This document shows, in pieces, positions 1 through 11,000 of a stretch of DNA of 64,000 nt. Both the position numbers and the translations under genes were made by a program. Each line of letters begins with the position of its first letter. Position 1 is the first letter of the stretch. This DNA comes from Bromus sterilis (lineage: Eukaryota; Streptophyta; Magnoliopsida; Poales; Poaceae): NCBI GenBank assembly GCA_950022295.1, contig OX465600.1, forward strand, positions 237,047,782 through 237,111,781. The letters are read 5' to 3'. The notes beneath the pieces were generated by a model that worked only from the letters and a program-made list of their open reading frames with translations, searched no databases and was not told the DNA's origin.

Positions 1-186
1 ACATGAGAAGCTATGTATCAAATTTATCTACGTAGTGACTATGGTATCGTATTGACGTACCGGCAAGTTCTACATGAACTTGGTCCGTCGTACAACATTT
101 AAGATTTTATATACTCTATTTGTTTATCAACATACATCCATGTATCTTTCTCACAATTGACGTGCCATCAAGTTTATATAAACTTG
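1..186. repeat. Tandem repeats of the base Tat element, left part
   Basis: Two units of a roughly 105-bp repeat start at 52 and 157. Each has GACGTxCC followed by a small inverted repeat (CAAGTT ... AACTTG) and, where complete, GGTCCGTCGTACAAC. The unit at 157 is cut by CACTA-1, which inserted right after the perfect 18-bp palindrome at 169-186. The array continues at 23568. Confidence 0.75.
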
Positions 187-480
187 CACTAGTACAAAAC
201 AAGCCTTTGGATATGAGCAAAGGCCACGGCCTGAACACGAACCGGTTCTATTGGCCGAATTGCACCGGTTCGTGAGGCTGGGCTTTAGAACCGGTTCGTG
301 TGGTGGGCCCGAGCCCAACGACAACCTGCCACCACACCTGTAGAACCGGTTTGTAGTACAAACCGGTGCTAAAGGTGTGGCGGCAGATTGCCGTTGGGCT
401 GGGGGGCCCGCTAGAACCTTTAGCACCGGTTGGTGCTACCAGCCGGTTCTAGTGTCCCACCTATAGAACCGGCCAGTGCT
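187..480. repeat. CACTA-1 left terminus and subterminal repeats
   Basis: The 17-bp terminal repeat is followed by several direct and inverted copies of ACCGGTT, GAACCGGTTCTA and CTAAAGG up to about 480. In En/Spm elements such subterminal motifs are the binding sites of the TNPA-type protein; that role is inferred here. Confidence 0.85.
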
Positions 481-490
481 AAAGATACAG

Positions 491-700
491 CTATATATAA
501 CCTCCAACATGAGCCAGCCAATCTCTTCTCTTTTTTTGAAGCTCACTTCTCTCTTTGCTCGAGTTCATCCTCCATTTTGGCCAACATTTGTGAAGATTTG
601 AAGAAAACCTTCTACATCCAAGTGTTCGCAAAGGTTAGCAGCTTTGTCCTCTCTCATTTTTTCTAGATTAGCTTGTGCTAGCTATATAGTGATATGTGGA
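491..700 (+). promoter_or_regulatory. TATA box and 5' leader of the CACTA-1 left gene(s)
   Basis: CTATATATAA at about 493-502 follows the subterminal repeats. After it comes a pyrimidine-rich leader, and a plausible splice donor (AAAG/GTTAGC) lies near 634. The stretch from 634 to 784 is AT-rich with no coding signal and looks like an intron. Confidence 0.5.
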
Positions 701-784
701 GTTTATTTGATTTATATGCACTTTGAGCTCAAGTTAATTAGTATGCATATTTGTAGTGATTGCTTAGTGCTTTCCCGCACACAG

Positions 785-1410
785 ACGTATAGTTACCACC
801 GTCAATCGCCCCCATCATCCCTCTTCACCGGCACCACCTTGGTGAGCCTCTATATATGTGTTTCTTATTTTTTTTATAAGAAATTGTATTTGTATGATTT
901 AGATAGATACTTTTCTAATTTTCTTTCTTGTATGATTCTTTGTTATACATAGTGCGATGGTTATGGTATCCGCGCATGTCGTCCCTCGTCCTGTCTATGA
1001 TTTGGATGTGGTATATATATATTATCTTTTATAACTATTAATTTGTTCCATTTTTCGTGTTTGACAATGATGACCAATTAAGTTCACATTGATATTTTTA
1101 TCTAGGAGGTATGTGAACCGGAGATTGAAACTGACCCTCTGTTTGAGCGGTTAAATTTAGTTGAAAAAGAAAACGAGTATTTGAAAGAAAAATTGAAAAA
1201 GTTGAAGAAGAGAAGATGATATTGGAGTTGTATGTTGCCGATGTCGTCGGTGATCACAAGAACAAGATGGATGTAATGCGCATGAAGATTAGGAAAATTA
1301 GAAAATAGGCCCTTACTAAAGAGGCTTGGTATCATTACGCTGTTGGAGCAATTGGTACCTTTGTTGCGATATTGATCGCATTTATTATTGCATTTAAATG
1401 CTTTAGGTAG
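785..1410 (+). pseudogene. CACTA-1 coiled-coil protein with C-terminal membrane segment (broken)
   Basis: Three exons can be read: 785-841 (after an ACAG acceptor, ending at TTG/GTGAGC), about 953-1010 (ending GATGTG/GTATAT) and 1106-1410 (after TATCTAG). Exon 3 starts with an acidic stretch and a charged coiled coil (LVEKENEYLKEKLKKL). It ends with a tryptophan-tyrosine start (WYHYAVG) leading into about 20 hydrophobic residues, as in a tail anchor, then FKCFR and a stop at 1408-1410. The frame is broken by one apparent extra C in exon 2, a one-base shift near 1213 and an in-frame TAG near 1306. I do not know a name for this product. It lies about 150 bp before the transposase start, so the two may share the upstream TATA. 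It could instead be an N-terminal exon set of the transposase. Confidence 0.55.
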
Positions 1411-1559
1411 ATAGTTTTATGTTGTTTTTATGATAATAAGTATGTGTATGAACTTTATGTATGATCAACTTTATGTATGAACAACCTTTATGCATGTATG
1501 ATCAATTTTATGTATATGAATTACTTGTATTAATTTTATCTTTTCGATGTTGTGCCATT

Positions 1560-2684
1560 ATGAAGATGAGTCGGAAATGGATGTACGAAGACCGACGTTC
1601 TGGCGAGTTCATTAATGGCTTGCATAGTTTTCTGCAAGTGGCTGAGGCTAACAAGCGGGGTGGTTTTATGTGTTGTCCATGTGGTGTCTGCAAGAATAAT
1701 AAGAGCTACTCTGACTCAAAAGATATTGACCTCCATCTGTTTAAGCATGGTTTCATGTCCGGCTATAACTGCTGGACCAAGCACGGAGAAAGAGGGGTTC
1801 TGATGGAAGAGAATGAAGAAGATGAGGATGATGACAGGTATCCTGGGTTCCTTCCTGAATACGGTGGTACAATGGGGGAACAGAATGAAGAACAAGAGAA
1901 AGAACAAGAAGGTGAAGAAAAGGCATCACATGAGCCCGATGATGAGATTTGCCGTGTCATTGTTGATGCACATAGAGGATGCGAAAGCGAAAGGGAGAAG
2001 TTGAAGTTAAATCGCATATTAGAGGATTACAAAAAAGGATTGTACCCAAATTGCGAAGAGGGAAACACAAAGCTCGGTGCCGCACTAGAATTGTTGCAAT
2101 GGAAGGCAGAGTATGGTATACCTGACAAGGGATTTGGGAAGGTACTGAAAATATTTAAGAAGAGGCTTCCAAAGGATAAAGAATTGCCTGACAACACTTA
2201 CGAAGCAAAGAAGCTTGTCTGCCCTCTAGGACTAGAGGTGCAGAAGATACATGCATGCCCTAATGACTGCATCCTCTACCGTGTTGAGTACGATAATTTG
2301 AATGAATGCCCGGTATGCGGTACATTGCGCCATAAGATCAGACGAGATGACCCTGGTGATGTTGAGGGCGAGCGCCCCAGGAAGAGGGTTGCTGCCAAGG
2401 TGATGTGGTATGCTCCTATAATACCACGGTTGAAACGACTGTTCAGAAACAAAGAGCATGCCAAGTTGTTGCGATGGCACAACAAAGACCGTAAGAAAGA
2501 CGGGAATTTGAGACACCCCGCTGATGGGTCACAATGGAGAAAAATCAAGAGAATGGAAGAAAAGGAAAATGGCAAGTTTACAAAGGACCCCAGGAACATA
2601 TGGTTTGGTTTAAGTGCAGATGGCATTAATCCTTTTGGGGAGCAGAGCATCAATCATAGCACATGGCCCGTGACTCTATGTATC
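1560..2684 (+). pseudogene. CACTA-1 TNP2-type transposase, 5' part
   Basis: This encodes the N-terminal half of an En/Spm transposase, which acts in the nucleus on the CACTA termini. The chosen start is ATG at 1560 (a second is at 1566), just before the conserved opening MSRKWMYEDR. The first 80 residues form the transposase-associated zinc-type domain (CCPCGVCKN, then HLFKHGF). An acidic linker follows, then the start of the Transposase_21 domain, with CPLGLEVQKIHACPNDC, CPVCGT and the conserved WFGLSADGINPFG near the break. The frame is open to the Ty3 insertion at 2684/2685. Any apparent continuation of the ORF past 2684 is LTR sequence, not transposase. The gene resumes at 16538. Confidence 0.9.
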
Positions 2685-5600
2685 TGTCAGAACCCTCTGT
2701 TAGGTAATGTGCTAGGATCAAAGTAACCTTGCATCATGTCAAAATTTTCAAAAGAAATATTTGAAATCAACATCAAAAGCAAATGGGAGAAGGAACACCC
2801 CCCAGATGAATTATTTCAAAAGGCCAGATAAAAATCTTCTGCAAAAATTCATGTTAGATTTTTGAAAAGTCTTATAAATGAGTGTGATCACATATCAAGT
2901 GATGTGGGACCCATCCCATACTCATGGATTTTTAAAATATTCAAACAGTGCCTTGGAATTAATCAAATAACCCTATTTGAGTTAATATTCAAATTATTTG
3001 AATTTTAAAAATGTTGAAAGTTTATAAGTGGCTAGTCCAAATTATTATGAGGCCATATAAAAATTTTCAGCATTTAATAAAATGCCTAGCTATTTATTTT
3101 AGCTAAGAAAAACAAATAGCAGAAAAGAAAACAGAGAGAAAAAGGGAAAAATAACTTACCTGGAAGCAGCCCAACTAGCTCCCCGCAGCCCACCTAGCCG
3201 GCCCAGCCCGCGAACCCCCTTGTCGTCTTCTACCCCGCGCTGCCAAGCAGCTCGGTGGCGAGGCGCCGACGCCGTGGACGCCACTGCGACGCCTTCAAGC
3301 TTCCAGGCCTCCCCAGGCCTAATCTCCTCGTCTGGATGCACCCTGGAGCCGCCCCAGTTCATTCCCCTCCCTCCTCGTCGTCCTCCCCTTCCTCTCTCGC
3401 CCGATTCATCGCCGCCCGAGAAGCACGCCGGAGCGCCGTCAAGCCCCCACGTAGCCATCGACGCCGAGAAGCCCCCGGAGCCTGTCCATCGCCTTCACCG
3501 CCGTCGTCTTCGTCGAGCAGTGCAAGGAATCGAGCCCGGAGCCCGCGTAGACGTCGGATTCTTCCTCGAGTTCACGCCGGCCACCTTGAAGGTCCTCGAC
3601 GAATTCCGTCGCCGTTGGACCACCCCAACCATCGCCACCACCTCTGCTGAGTTCCTGGTGAGCTCACGGCCGGAACCCCTAATTTTCCCCCTTCGTTTGC
3701 TTCCTCTAGCCTTGGCCGCCATGAGAGCCGAAGCTCCTCGCCGCCGGGATCCATGGAGACGTTCAACCGCTACGCCATCGAGCCCGCCATGATGTCCATC
3801 ATGTTCCCCGTGCTCCTCCTCGTCGAACCTGCCGAGCCCCGCCTCGATCCGTGCCCTGGAACGAAATCCCGATCACGGCCGTAGCTAGGTCGCCGCAAAG
3901 CTTGACGCCGGCGAGCGTACGGTGCACCCCAGCGCTTGGTTTCGGTCCCATTCGACGCGCGCGAGTGAGGGCTTCAAGTTGATGGTCTCGGTGCTACAAA
4001 TCGTCGACGGATTCGCCCTCCCCGTGCAGCGCCGCCGCGGTCCAGTCGCCGGCGTTTAGCCGCCGGCGTGTTAGCCCAAACCCCCTCCCTTAATCACTCG
4101 CCTAAGGACCCCCTGGGTCACTGACCAGTGGGCCCAGTGGCTTAATTAAGCCACTGGATTAATTAACCCCACAGTTTAATTAAACACAGCCACTGACAGG
4201 TGGGACCCCCTTGTCAGCCCCCCCCCCCCCCTGACGCCAGCACTGACGCAATAAATCAATTTAAATGAATTTCCAGAAAATCAAAATGTTTTAAAGAATT
4301 CCAGAAATTCCAGAAAATACCCCAAACTTTGGAAATTCATAGAAAATTCATATTAACTCCAAATTTGACAAATAATATATGAAAAATGATCAGGAGAAAA
4401 TTATCTTTCCAAATATGCAACTTTTAACTATGTTTGAGTTGATTTTAAAATGGGACCAGTAGCATATGTCATTTTATTTATTTGAAATTATTTCAAATTC
4501 AAACCAAATGATTTTGCAACTTGGACCATGGATTTATGTTATATTTCAACCACACATCAGAGGCATATCTTATACATTTGAAGATGATTCAAAATGATCA
4601 AACAATGTCACATGCAACTTGGTTAATTTGAATTCAAATGTGGAGTTTGAATTTGCATTTCAAATGCAATATACTCCACTTAAATGGAATTGCCTCACAC
4701 ATCAAACCTTATACTTCAAGTTTCAACATTCAATCATGTGCTTGAGCAGTGCATTCATATTGATTGCTACTTCGTTCTTTGTTTGTCGAGTAGAGGTGGA
4801 ACTAGAGCAGGAGGCTGCCCCCTTCGTTGAAGACCCAGAACCCGAACCTCGTCAGCGGCAAGCAAACCCCCATTGATCATGTCGATAAAATCCCACTTTC
4901 CTCTCATGTCTCGCTTATGCATTGTTTAGGATGATCACCATGCTACGTTTCTACCGCATAGATGAACCCATTCCTTTGCATGACCTATCTTTTTGTCACA
5001 GTAGTAAGCAAACCACAATCCTAGCAAATGTAGGAGTTGTTTGATATCATGTGGCCCCTGCAATGTTATCGCTTATTGCATGCTTAGTATGATACCATGT
5101 TGTTACTGTGATGTGAGTCGGGATGGGAATGATCATGTTGATGATGGTAGAAAAGTGTTGGTGAATCGACCCTAATACAAGGTGAACGATGAGAGGCTGT
5201 GTAGGAGTACACGGTGGGTTGTCTCGTTGAACACCGCCCTAGTACGAGTTCTTGTGTGGTGATCCAAGATGAAGAGTACAACCACACATTGGGCTCACTG
5301 ACCCCTCTCAACTTACTAACTCATCCCTTTCGATGTCCAGATGTCGCAATAGTTCGGAGTTCTGGTAGGTCTGTGGCCTGGATGCTAAGTGAGAGAACGG
5401 CTCACCCGAGACCGGCTTATGCACCACGCACACATCACTTGGGTCCACTTCGGTAAACCGGCCGGGTTCACGATAGTGGTAGCCAACCCAAGTAGGCAGC
5501 TTTCTCGGACTAGATCGGCTAAGAGGTAACAGTTGTGGTGAGCATCCTCGCTGGCACCCCTTGAATGGTGTCGAGATCAAAGGCGGTAAATGATGATCAT

Positions 5601-6503
5601 GTGTGTGTAGCGGTACACCCTTGCAAGGTTAACAAAACTATTCGAATAGCCGCGTCCGCGGTTATGGACTGCTTGGAAAGCTTAGCTTGATTATTAGATA
5701 ACTTGAATCGGATACTTCTAAAACACACCAAGATAAGTGTGAGTGCTATGGCGTGCTTCCTCGTGGGGAAGTCGAGGAAGGCACCATAGTAGTGTAATTG
5801 GTTGGAGAAAGTAGTGGACTCGTGTACGCTTCTTACCTCAAAGTCTGGTACTCGTAGTTCAGGATTAGCCAAGTCAAAGCTGCCACTTCTGCAAGTGAAC
5901 CCCACCTCCCTTTACCTTGATACATGTGCATGAGTAGTATAGATCCTATGTAAGTCTTGCTGAGTACGACTTTGTAATCACGTTTGCTTAATCTATGTTT
6001 TAGATGATGTAAGTCTTGCTGCGTGTATGTTTATAACATGCATGTCTTTGTATGGGTTTTCGAGAGCTTAGTTGTGTTCTGGCTGGTGGTCTTTCATACA
6101 CCAAGTGGCCCTTAGATGTGCGCATCTTGGGGCATCGCGATGCGATTGTTTGAGACTCCGTCTCGTGCACACTTTGTGGTATGATCGAGCCCGCCCTAGA
6201 CCCCGACTAAGTGATCGGGCTGGAGTAAGTCTATGTAAGAGTTTTGAGATAGTTGATAGTATGGTTGAGGCGACTTGTCTTTGAATATGGGAGTTCACCA
6301 CCCATATCATTAGACTTGTGTACGGACGATGAGGACCCATCTTAGTTGATCATCCGGCCTGGATGGGATGCCCCTCACGTACGATGCTTTCCGAGAACGT
6401 TTTGTGCTTGGCCTTGTCTGCTTAGACAAGGGGGTACGGTTCTCGGCTCTCCATATGACTATGTCTTAGCTGTACTTGCATACGCTAACCTCGGGTCCCG
6501 ACA
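2685..6503 (+). repeat. 5' LTR of the Tekay-like element
   Basis: This 3819-bp LTR matches 12494-16537. It holds an AT-rich 5' part, a CG-rich block near 3180-4080 that opens long but meaningless Pro/Arg/Ser frames, another AT-rich block, and a 3' part. Relative to the 3' LTR it keeps about 46 bp near 3305-3350 and lacks about 280 bp near 6010, the part that holds the AATAAA signal in the other copy. I see no protein gene in it. Confidence 0.93.
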
Positions 6504-6507
6504 GACT

Positions 6508-6520
6508 TGGTATCAGAGCA
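6508..6520 (+). other. Primer binding site (initiator Met tRNA)
   Basis: TGGTATCAGAGCA lies four bases after the end of the 5' LTR. It is complementary to the 3' end of plant initiator methionine tRNA, the usual primer for this group. Confidence 0.9.
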
Positions 6521-6922
6521 GGACTGACTGTAGGACTAGTAGCCTTGGCCGAAGTTGAGTCTAGCTTGCTATAGTTATATAGTTACTCTGGGTATATAAG
6601 GGAACAACGTAAGGCTTTTTTTTCTCTCCTTACCCCCTTCGTTCTGAGTTCTGAGTCACCCTCATCTTATTCTACGGGAAGATAGGACTAGGCTCTCCTC
6701 TGTCTGATTAGAACATCTCGTTGTTTGCTTCCTTGTAGCCGTAGGAAAGTTGTGATCGGTTTGTTAGAGTGATTATGCTCCCTGTTTTATTACATCGTAT
6801 GTAAGTGTTGTTTCCATGTTGGAAGAAATTGTCATTTCTTACAATTACAGCCGTTATGCTGTCCGAGTCATTCCAGGTTTATCTCATAATCTGATGCATT
6901 TGCAAACTCCTTTCTGTTTCAG
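6521..6922 (+). promoter_or_regulatory. Untranslated leader with TATA-like and splice-like sites
   Basis: This roughly 400-bp leader holds GGTATATAAG at 6591-6600, a consensus-like donor GTAAGT at 6801, and a pyrimidine tract ending in TTTCAG at 6917-6922, directly before the ATG of the next ORF. That suggests splicing of a 5' intron or internal initiation ahead of the pre-gag ORF. No coding frame is visible here. Confidence 0.45.
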
Positions 6923-7702
6923 ATGGCAGATCTTCCCCCTCGGCAGATTGTTCGTTTGACCAGGTGCCTCGGTGTGCGTGGCCATCCCGCCACGTTGATC
7001 GAGATGATGTCCTATGTGGGATATCGATGGTACCCTGAGTACACCGTCGAGGAGCAGTTTCACGACTTCAACCAGACGCAGTTCCACTGCATTGTCCGGA
7101 TCTACCCGCACCACGTTGGAGTCACTCAGCCTATCCACTTTGGACATGGCATTGGCGTTACCGAGAACATGGCTGTGCAGGATGCTGCATACTCATGTAT
7201 GACCCTACTGAGAGAGGAGCACACTTTGCTGAGAGAGACTTCTTTCCGCTATATCCCTGCTGCACTTCCAGGAGAAGAGGGATATTACACCGGACTCTAC
7301 TCAGATCACTCTGCAGAGAATCCCGCACTTCAGATGACTGCTATGTTTGCTAGTGACAGAGATCGTGATGCACGCGCTCTCCGTTTCGAGTTCCACGCCA
7401 CCCGTGTTCGTCTGTATCGAGCACTGACACTTTTGGCACCCTTTGTGAGCGTGGGATCAGTTGAGTTTGATGCGATCTACCCAGTGAGGACTCAGATGCC
7501 TTCTCGAGTTGCTTGGCCCGAGATTGGAGGCATTTTTCCACCCCGTGGTCCTTTGCTTCCACCCTACGCTGGACCTAGGCCCCATCCTTGCCCAAATGGA
7601 TATCAGGGTCCACAAGCCTCCGTGTTTTCCGATGGCCAACTCCAGCTACCGGGATACGCGGGTAACTTTTATGAGGACTACTATGGAGATGGAGATGAGT
7701 GA
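6923..7702 (+). CDS. Pre-gag ORF (ORF0) with a dsRNA-binding-domain-like pattern
   Basis: This is an intact 259-residue frame between primer site and gag. The ATG directly follows a CAG acceptor-like site. An additional ORF in this position is known in rice RIRE3/RIRE8-type Ty3 elements, with no established role. By eye, residues of roughly 22-100 follow the layout of a dsRNA-binding motif. They run from a helix (PATLIEMMSYVGY), through PEYTVEE, to a strand FHCIVRI, then GHGIG and a final alanine-rich helix (DAAYSCMTLL). The lysine pair that normally follows the GxG turn is absent (TENMA instead), so RNA binding is uncertain. The C-terminal third is Pro/Gly/Tyr-rich and ends acidic. The frame is open while gag-pol downstream is broken. 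The fold call is inference. Confidence 0.75.
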   Translation: MADLPPRQIVRLTRCLGVRGHPATLIEMMSYVGYRWYPEYTVEEQFHDFNQTQFHCIVRIYPHHVGVTQPIHFGHGIGVTENMAVQDAAYSCMTLLREEHTLLRETSFRYIPAALPGEEGYYTGLYSDHSAENPALQMTAMFASDRDRDARALRFEFHATRVRLYRALTLLAPFVSVGSVEFDAIYPVRTQMPSRVAWPEIGGIFPPRGPLLPPYAGPRPHPCPNGYQGPQASVFSDGQLQLPGYAGNFYEDYYGDGDE

Positions 7703-8032
7703 GACCGCCTGTGGTCTTACTTAGTGATGATGTAGTAGTATCTTAGTATATTGTAAGCAAGGTGTCTAAGTTCCAAAGGCTTAGATAAATAATGTATAGG
7801 AAGTCAGAGTGCCTCTGAAGGATGTATCATCTTCATCACGTTTGTATTAGCTTGGTGCTTGTACTAAAACGATGTCTGGTTTGTATGACAGCTTGTGAAT
7901 ATATGGCTTGTATGCTTTATCACCATGTTGTCAAGATGATTACTTCCTTTGCTCTGTAATCCTTCCAGTACTTCAATACCTTGTTTAGACTCTTCAAATC
8001 AACTCTGTTTGACTTTGGTTTTCACCTTCAGG
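7703..8032 (+). other. Spacer between ORF0 and gag
   Basis: This is a 330-bp non-coding spacer. A donor-like GTAAGC sits at 7753, and a pyrimidine-rich stretch ending CCTTCAG lies just before the gag ATG at 8033, so the spacer could be an intron that brings gag close to the cap. No other signal is seen. Confidence 0.4.
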
Positions 8033-11000
8033 ATGTCTCAAGGAACCCGTGGCCAGGTTGGTCGTAACCAAGGTCGTGGGAATGACCAGGAGGAAGGCAA
8101 CCTTCCACCCCCACCCACGATAGCACAGGTTCTGATGGAAGTCGAGAGGAACCGCCGAGACTCTCACCACCTACTGGAAGTCATTGCTCGCAACACCACT
8201 CAGCAGCGCAATGAGCTGGTGTCCCTGAACGACTTCATCCGACTTCATCCCCCGGTTTTCAGTTACTCCACCGAGCCCCTTGACGCCGATGACTGGCTTC
8301 GCAGCATCGAAAGGAAGCTCCAAGCAGGCCGTGTTGCAAATGGCGACAAGGTCAGCTATGCCACCTATCACCTCGAAGGTGCAGCTAGCTCTTGGTGGGA
8401 GAACTTTCTGAATATGAGTCCCGATGGACCACCTGCATCTTGGGAGGAATTCTGCACTTCTTTCCGTGAGCACCACATTCCCAAGGGTCTTATGGACCGC
8501 AAGCGTGAGGAGTTCTACAACCTCACCCAAGGCAGAAGAACCGTTGATGAGTTTAGTCGTGAGTTCAACCGACTTTCTCGTTATGCAACTGAAGAAGTCT
8601 CCACCGACTCCAAGAAACAAGAGAGGTTCCGTCGTGGCCTCAACACTGGACTCCGTCGTGAGCTCAATCTTCATGACTTTGCCACATTCCAGGTCCTTGT
8701 CAACAAGGCCATCAAAGCAGAGGACATGAACAACCCCAACGACTTCCACAAACACCCTAGAGATGATGGATCATCCAGTTCTGGCTCCCAGAAACGCAAG
8801 ATCTGGATCCCAAACAGTATGTTCCGCCAGAACAACCCACCGAGGCCATCCTATGTGGCGTCTCGTCCACCCACCCAGTTCCACCCAGCTCCACCAAACA
8901 ACCCAGCTCCACGCACTGTTTTCGGAGCCTGTTACAAATGTGGTCAGGCAGGCCACTATTCTCGTGAGTGTCCCCAGAACCAGCTCCAGCACCAGAATGC
9001 TCCACCCCGTGCCGGAGGCAACAACAACAACAATGGTCGTGGCAAGCCACCCCAGAAGGTCTACACCGCCAAAACCGCTCCTCCCGCCACTCGTGGACGT
9101 GTGAACCAGATCACCGCCGAAGAGACTGACGACACTACTGACGTCATTCTTGGTACGCTCCTAGTCAATTATGTTCCTACTTCCGTTCTTTTCGACCCAG
9201 GAGCATCTCATTCATTCATGTCGGAAAGTTATGCACTTCGTCATGAGTTATCTTTTGTTGAATTGTCCACCCCAATGATTATTCAAACTCCAGGGTCAAG
9301 ATGGCAAACTAATAGAGTAAGCCATGGTAATCAAATTGCAATTGAGGGTTTAGTATTCCTTTCTTCACTCATAGCCCTCAAGTCTTCAGATATTGATGTC
9401 ATCCTTGCCATGGATTGGCTATCAAGACAGAATGCCTACCTGGATTGCAAAGGAAAATCCGTGAAACTCACCCACCCTTTAGGCAAAACAGTCAACTATA
9501 CCTCACCCAGAACAAGAACCCAAGTGCATTCCTTGAATGTACTTCCCCTTCCCGATCTTGAAGATATTCCGGTGGTTCGTGACTTCCCGGATGTCTTTCC
9601 TGAAGAGCTGCCGGGAATGCCACCCGACAGATGTGTAGAGTTTATAGTGGATCTTGCCCCAGGAACCGCACCAATTTCTAGACGCCCATACAAAATGGCC
9701 CCACGTGAGTTAGCTGATCTTAAAACCCAACTGGAAGATTTATTGGAGAAAGGCTTCATCCGCCCTAGCTCATCGCCATGGGGTTGCCCCGTTCTGTTCG
9801 TAACGAAGAAAGATGGAACAGAAAGGATGTGCGTAGACTATCGCCCGCTAAATTTAGTGACGATAAAGAACAAGTACCCTTTGCCCAGGATCAATGATCT
9901 TTATGATCAACTTGCAGGATCCTCTATCTTCTCCAAGATGGATTTGAGATTAGGTTATCATCAAATCAAAATCCAAAACGAGGACATTCCCAAAACGGCT
10001 TTTACTACTCGTTATGGTCTTTACGAGTATACCGTCATGTCCTTTGGTTTAACCAATGCCCCCGCCACTTTCTCACGCATGATGAATTCGATCTTCATGG
10101 AGTATTTGGACCAGTTCGTCGTAGTTTACCTCGATGACATCCTTATATACTCGAAGAACGAAGAAGAACATGTCGAACACTTAAGGCTGGTATTGATGAA
10201 ACTTAGAGAGCATCGCCTGTATGCTAAATTCTCCAAGTGTGAATTCTGGCTACCAGAAGTGACCTACTTAGGCCACGTGATTTCTGCAAAAGGCATTGCT
10301 GTGAATCCAGAGAGAGTTCAGGTCGTCCTTGACTGGACTCCACCTGAATCGGTTAAGCAAGTTAGGAGTTTTCTTGGCCTAGCCAGCTATTGCCGCCGCT
10401 TCGTCGAGAACTTTTCTAAAGTCGCAAAGCCTCTAACGTTCTCAAGAAAGATAAGAAATTCCTATGGACTCCCAAGTGCGAGGAAAGCTTTCAAGAGCTA
10501 AAAAGAAGATTGACTTCTGCACCTGTACTTGCACCTCCAGACACCAAAAAGGATTTCGAGATCTATTCTGACGCATCACGGCAAGGGTTAGGATGCATAC
10601 TTCTGCAAGATCGACATGTGGTAGCTTATGCTTCACGCCAATTGCGGCCACATGAAGAGAACTATCCTACCCATGGCATTGAACTCGCTGCCGTAGTTCA
10701 TGCCCTAACAACTTGGCGACATTACCTCCTTGGTAACCGTTGCGAGATTTATTCCGACCACCAAAGCCTCAAATACATTTTCACCCAGCCAGATCTTAAT
10801 CTCAGGCAAAGACGCTGGATTGAGTTGATAAAAGATTACGACGTAGTAATTTCTTACACCCCAGGCAAAGCCAATGTCATGGCTGATGCACTAAGTCGTA
10901 AGTCGTATTGTAACAACCTCATGTTACAACAGTATCAACCACTTCTTCATAAGGAATTTCGCAAGCTCAACCTTGAGATTGTTCCTCATGGCTATCTTTC

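Noticed and set aside
2685..2726. Transposase frame continuing to 2726
   Set aside because: The last codons are LTR sequence after the GTATC junction.
3220..3792. Long Pro/Ser/Arg frame (also at 13029-13556) as a gene
   Set aside because: It lies in both LTRs of the Tekay-like element, is open in several frames because the DNA is CG-rich, and shows no domain.
6508..6520. tRNA-like sequence as a tRNA gene
   Set aside because: Only the complement of a tRNA 3' end is present, at the primer site position; the same holds at 43196 and 50918.
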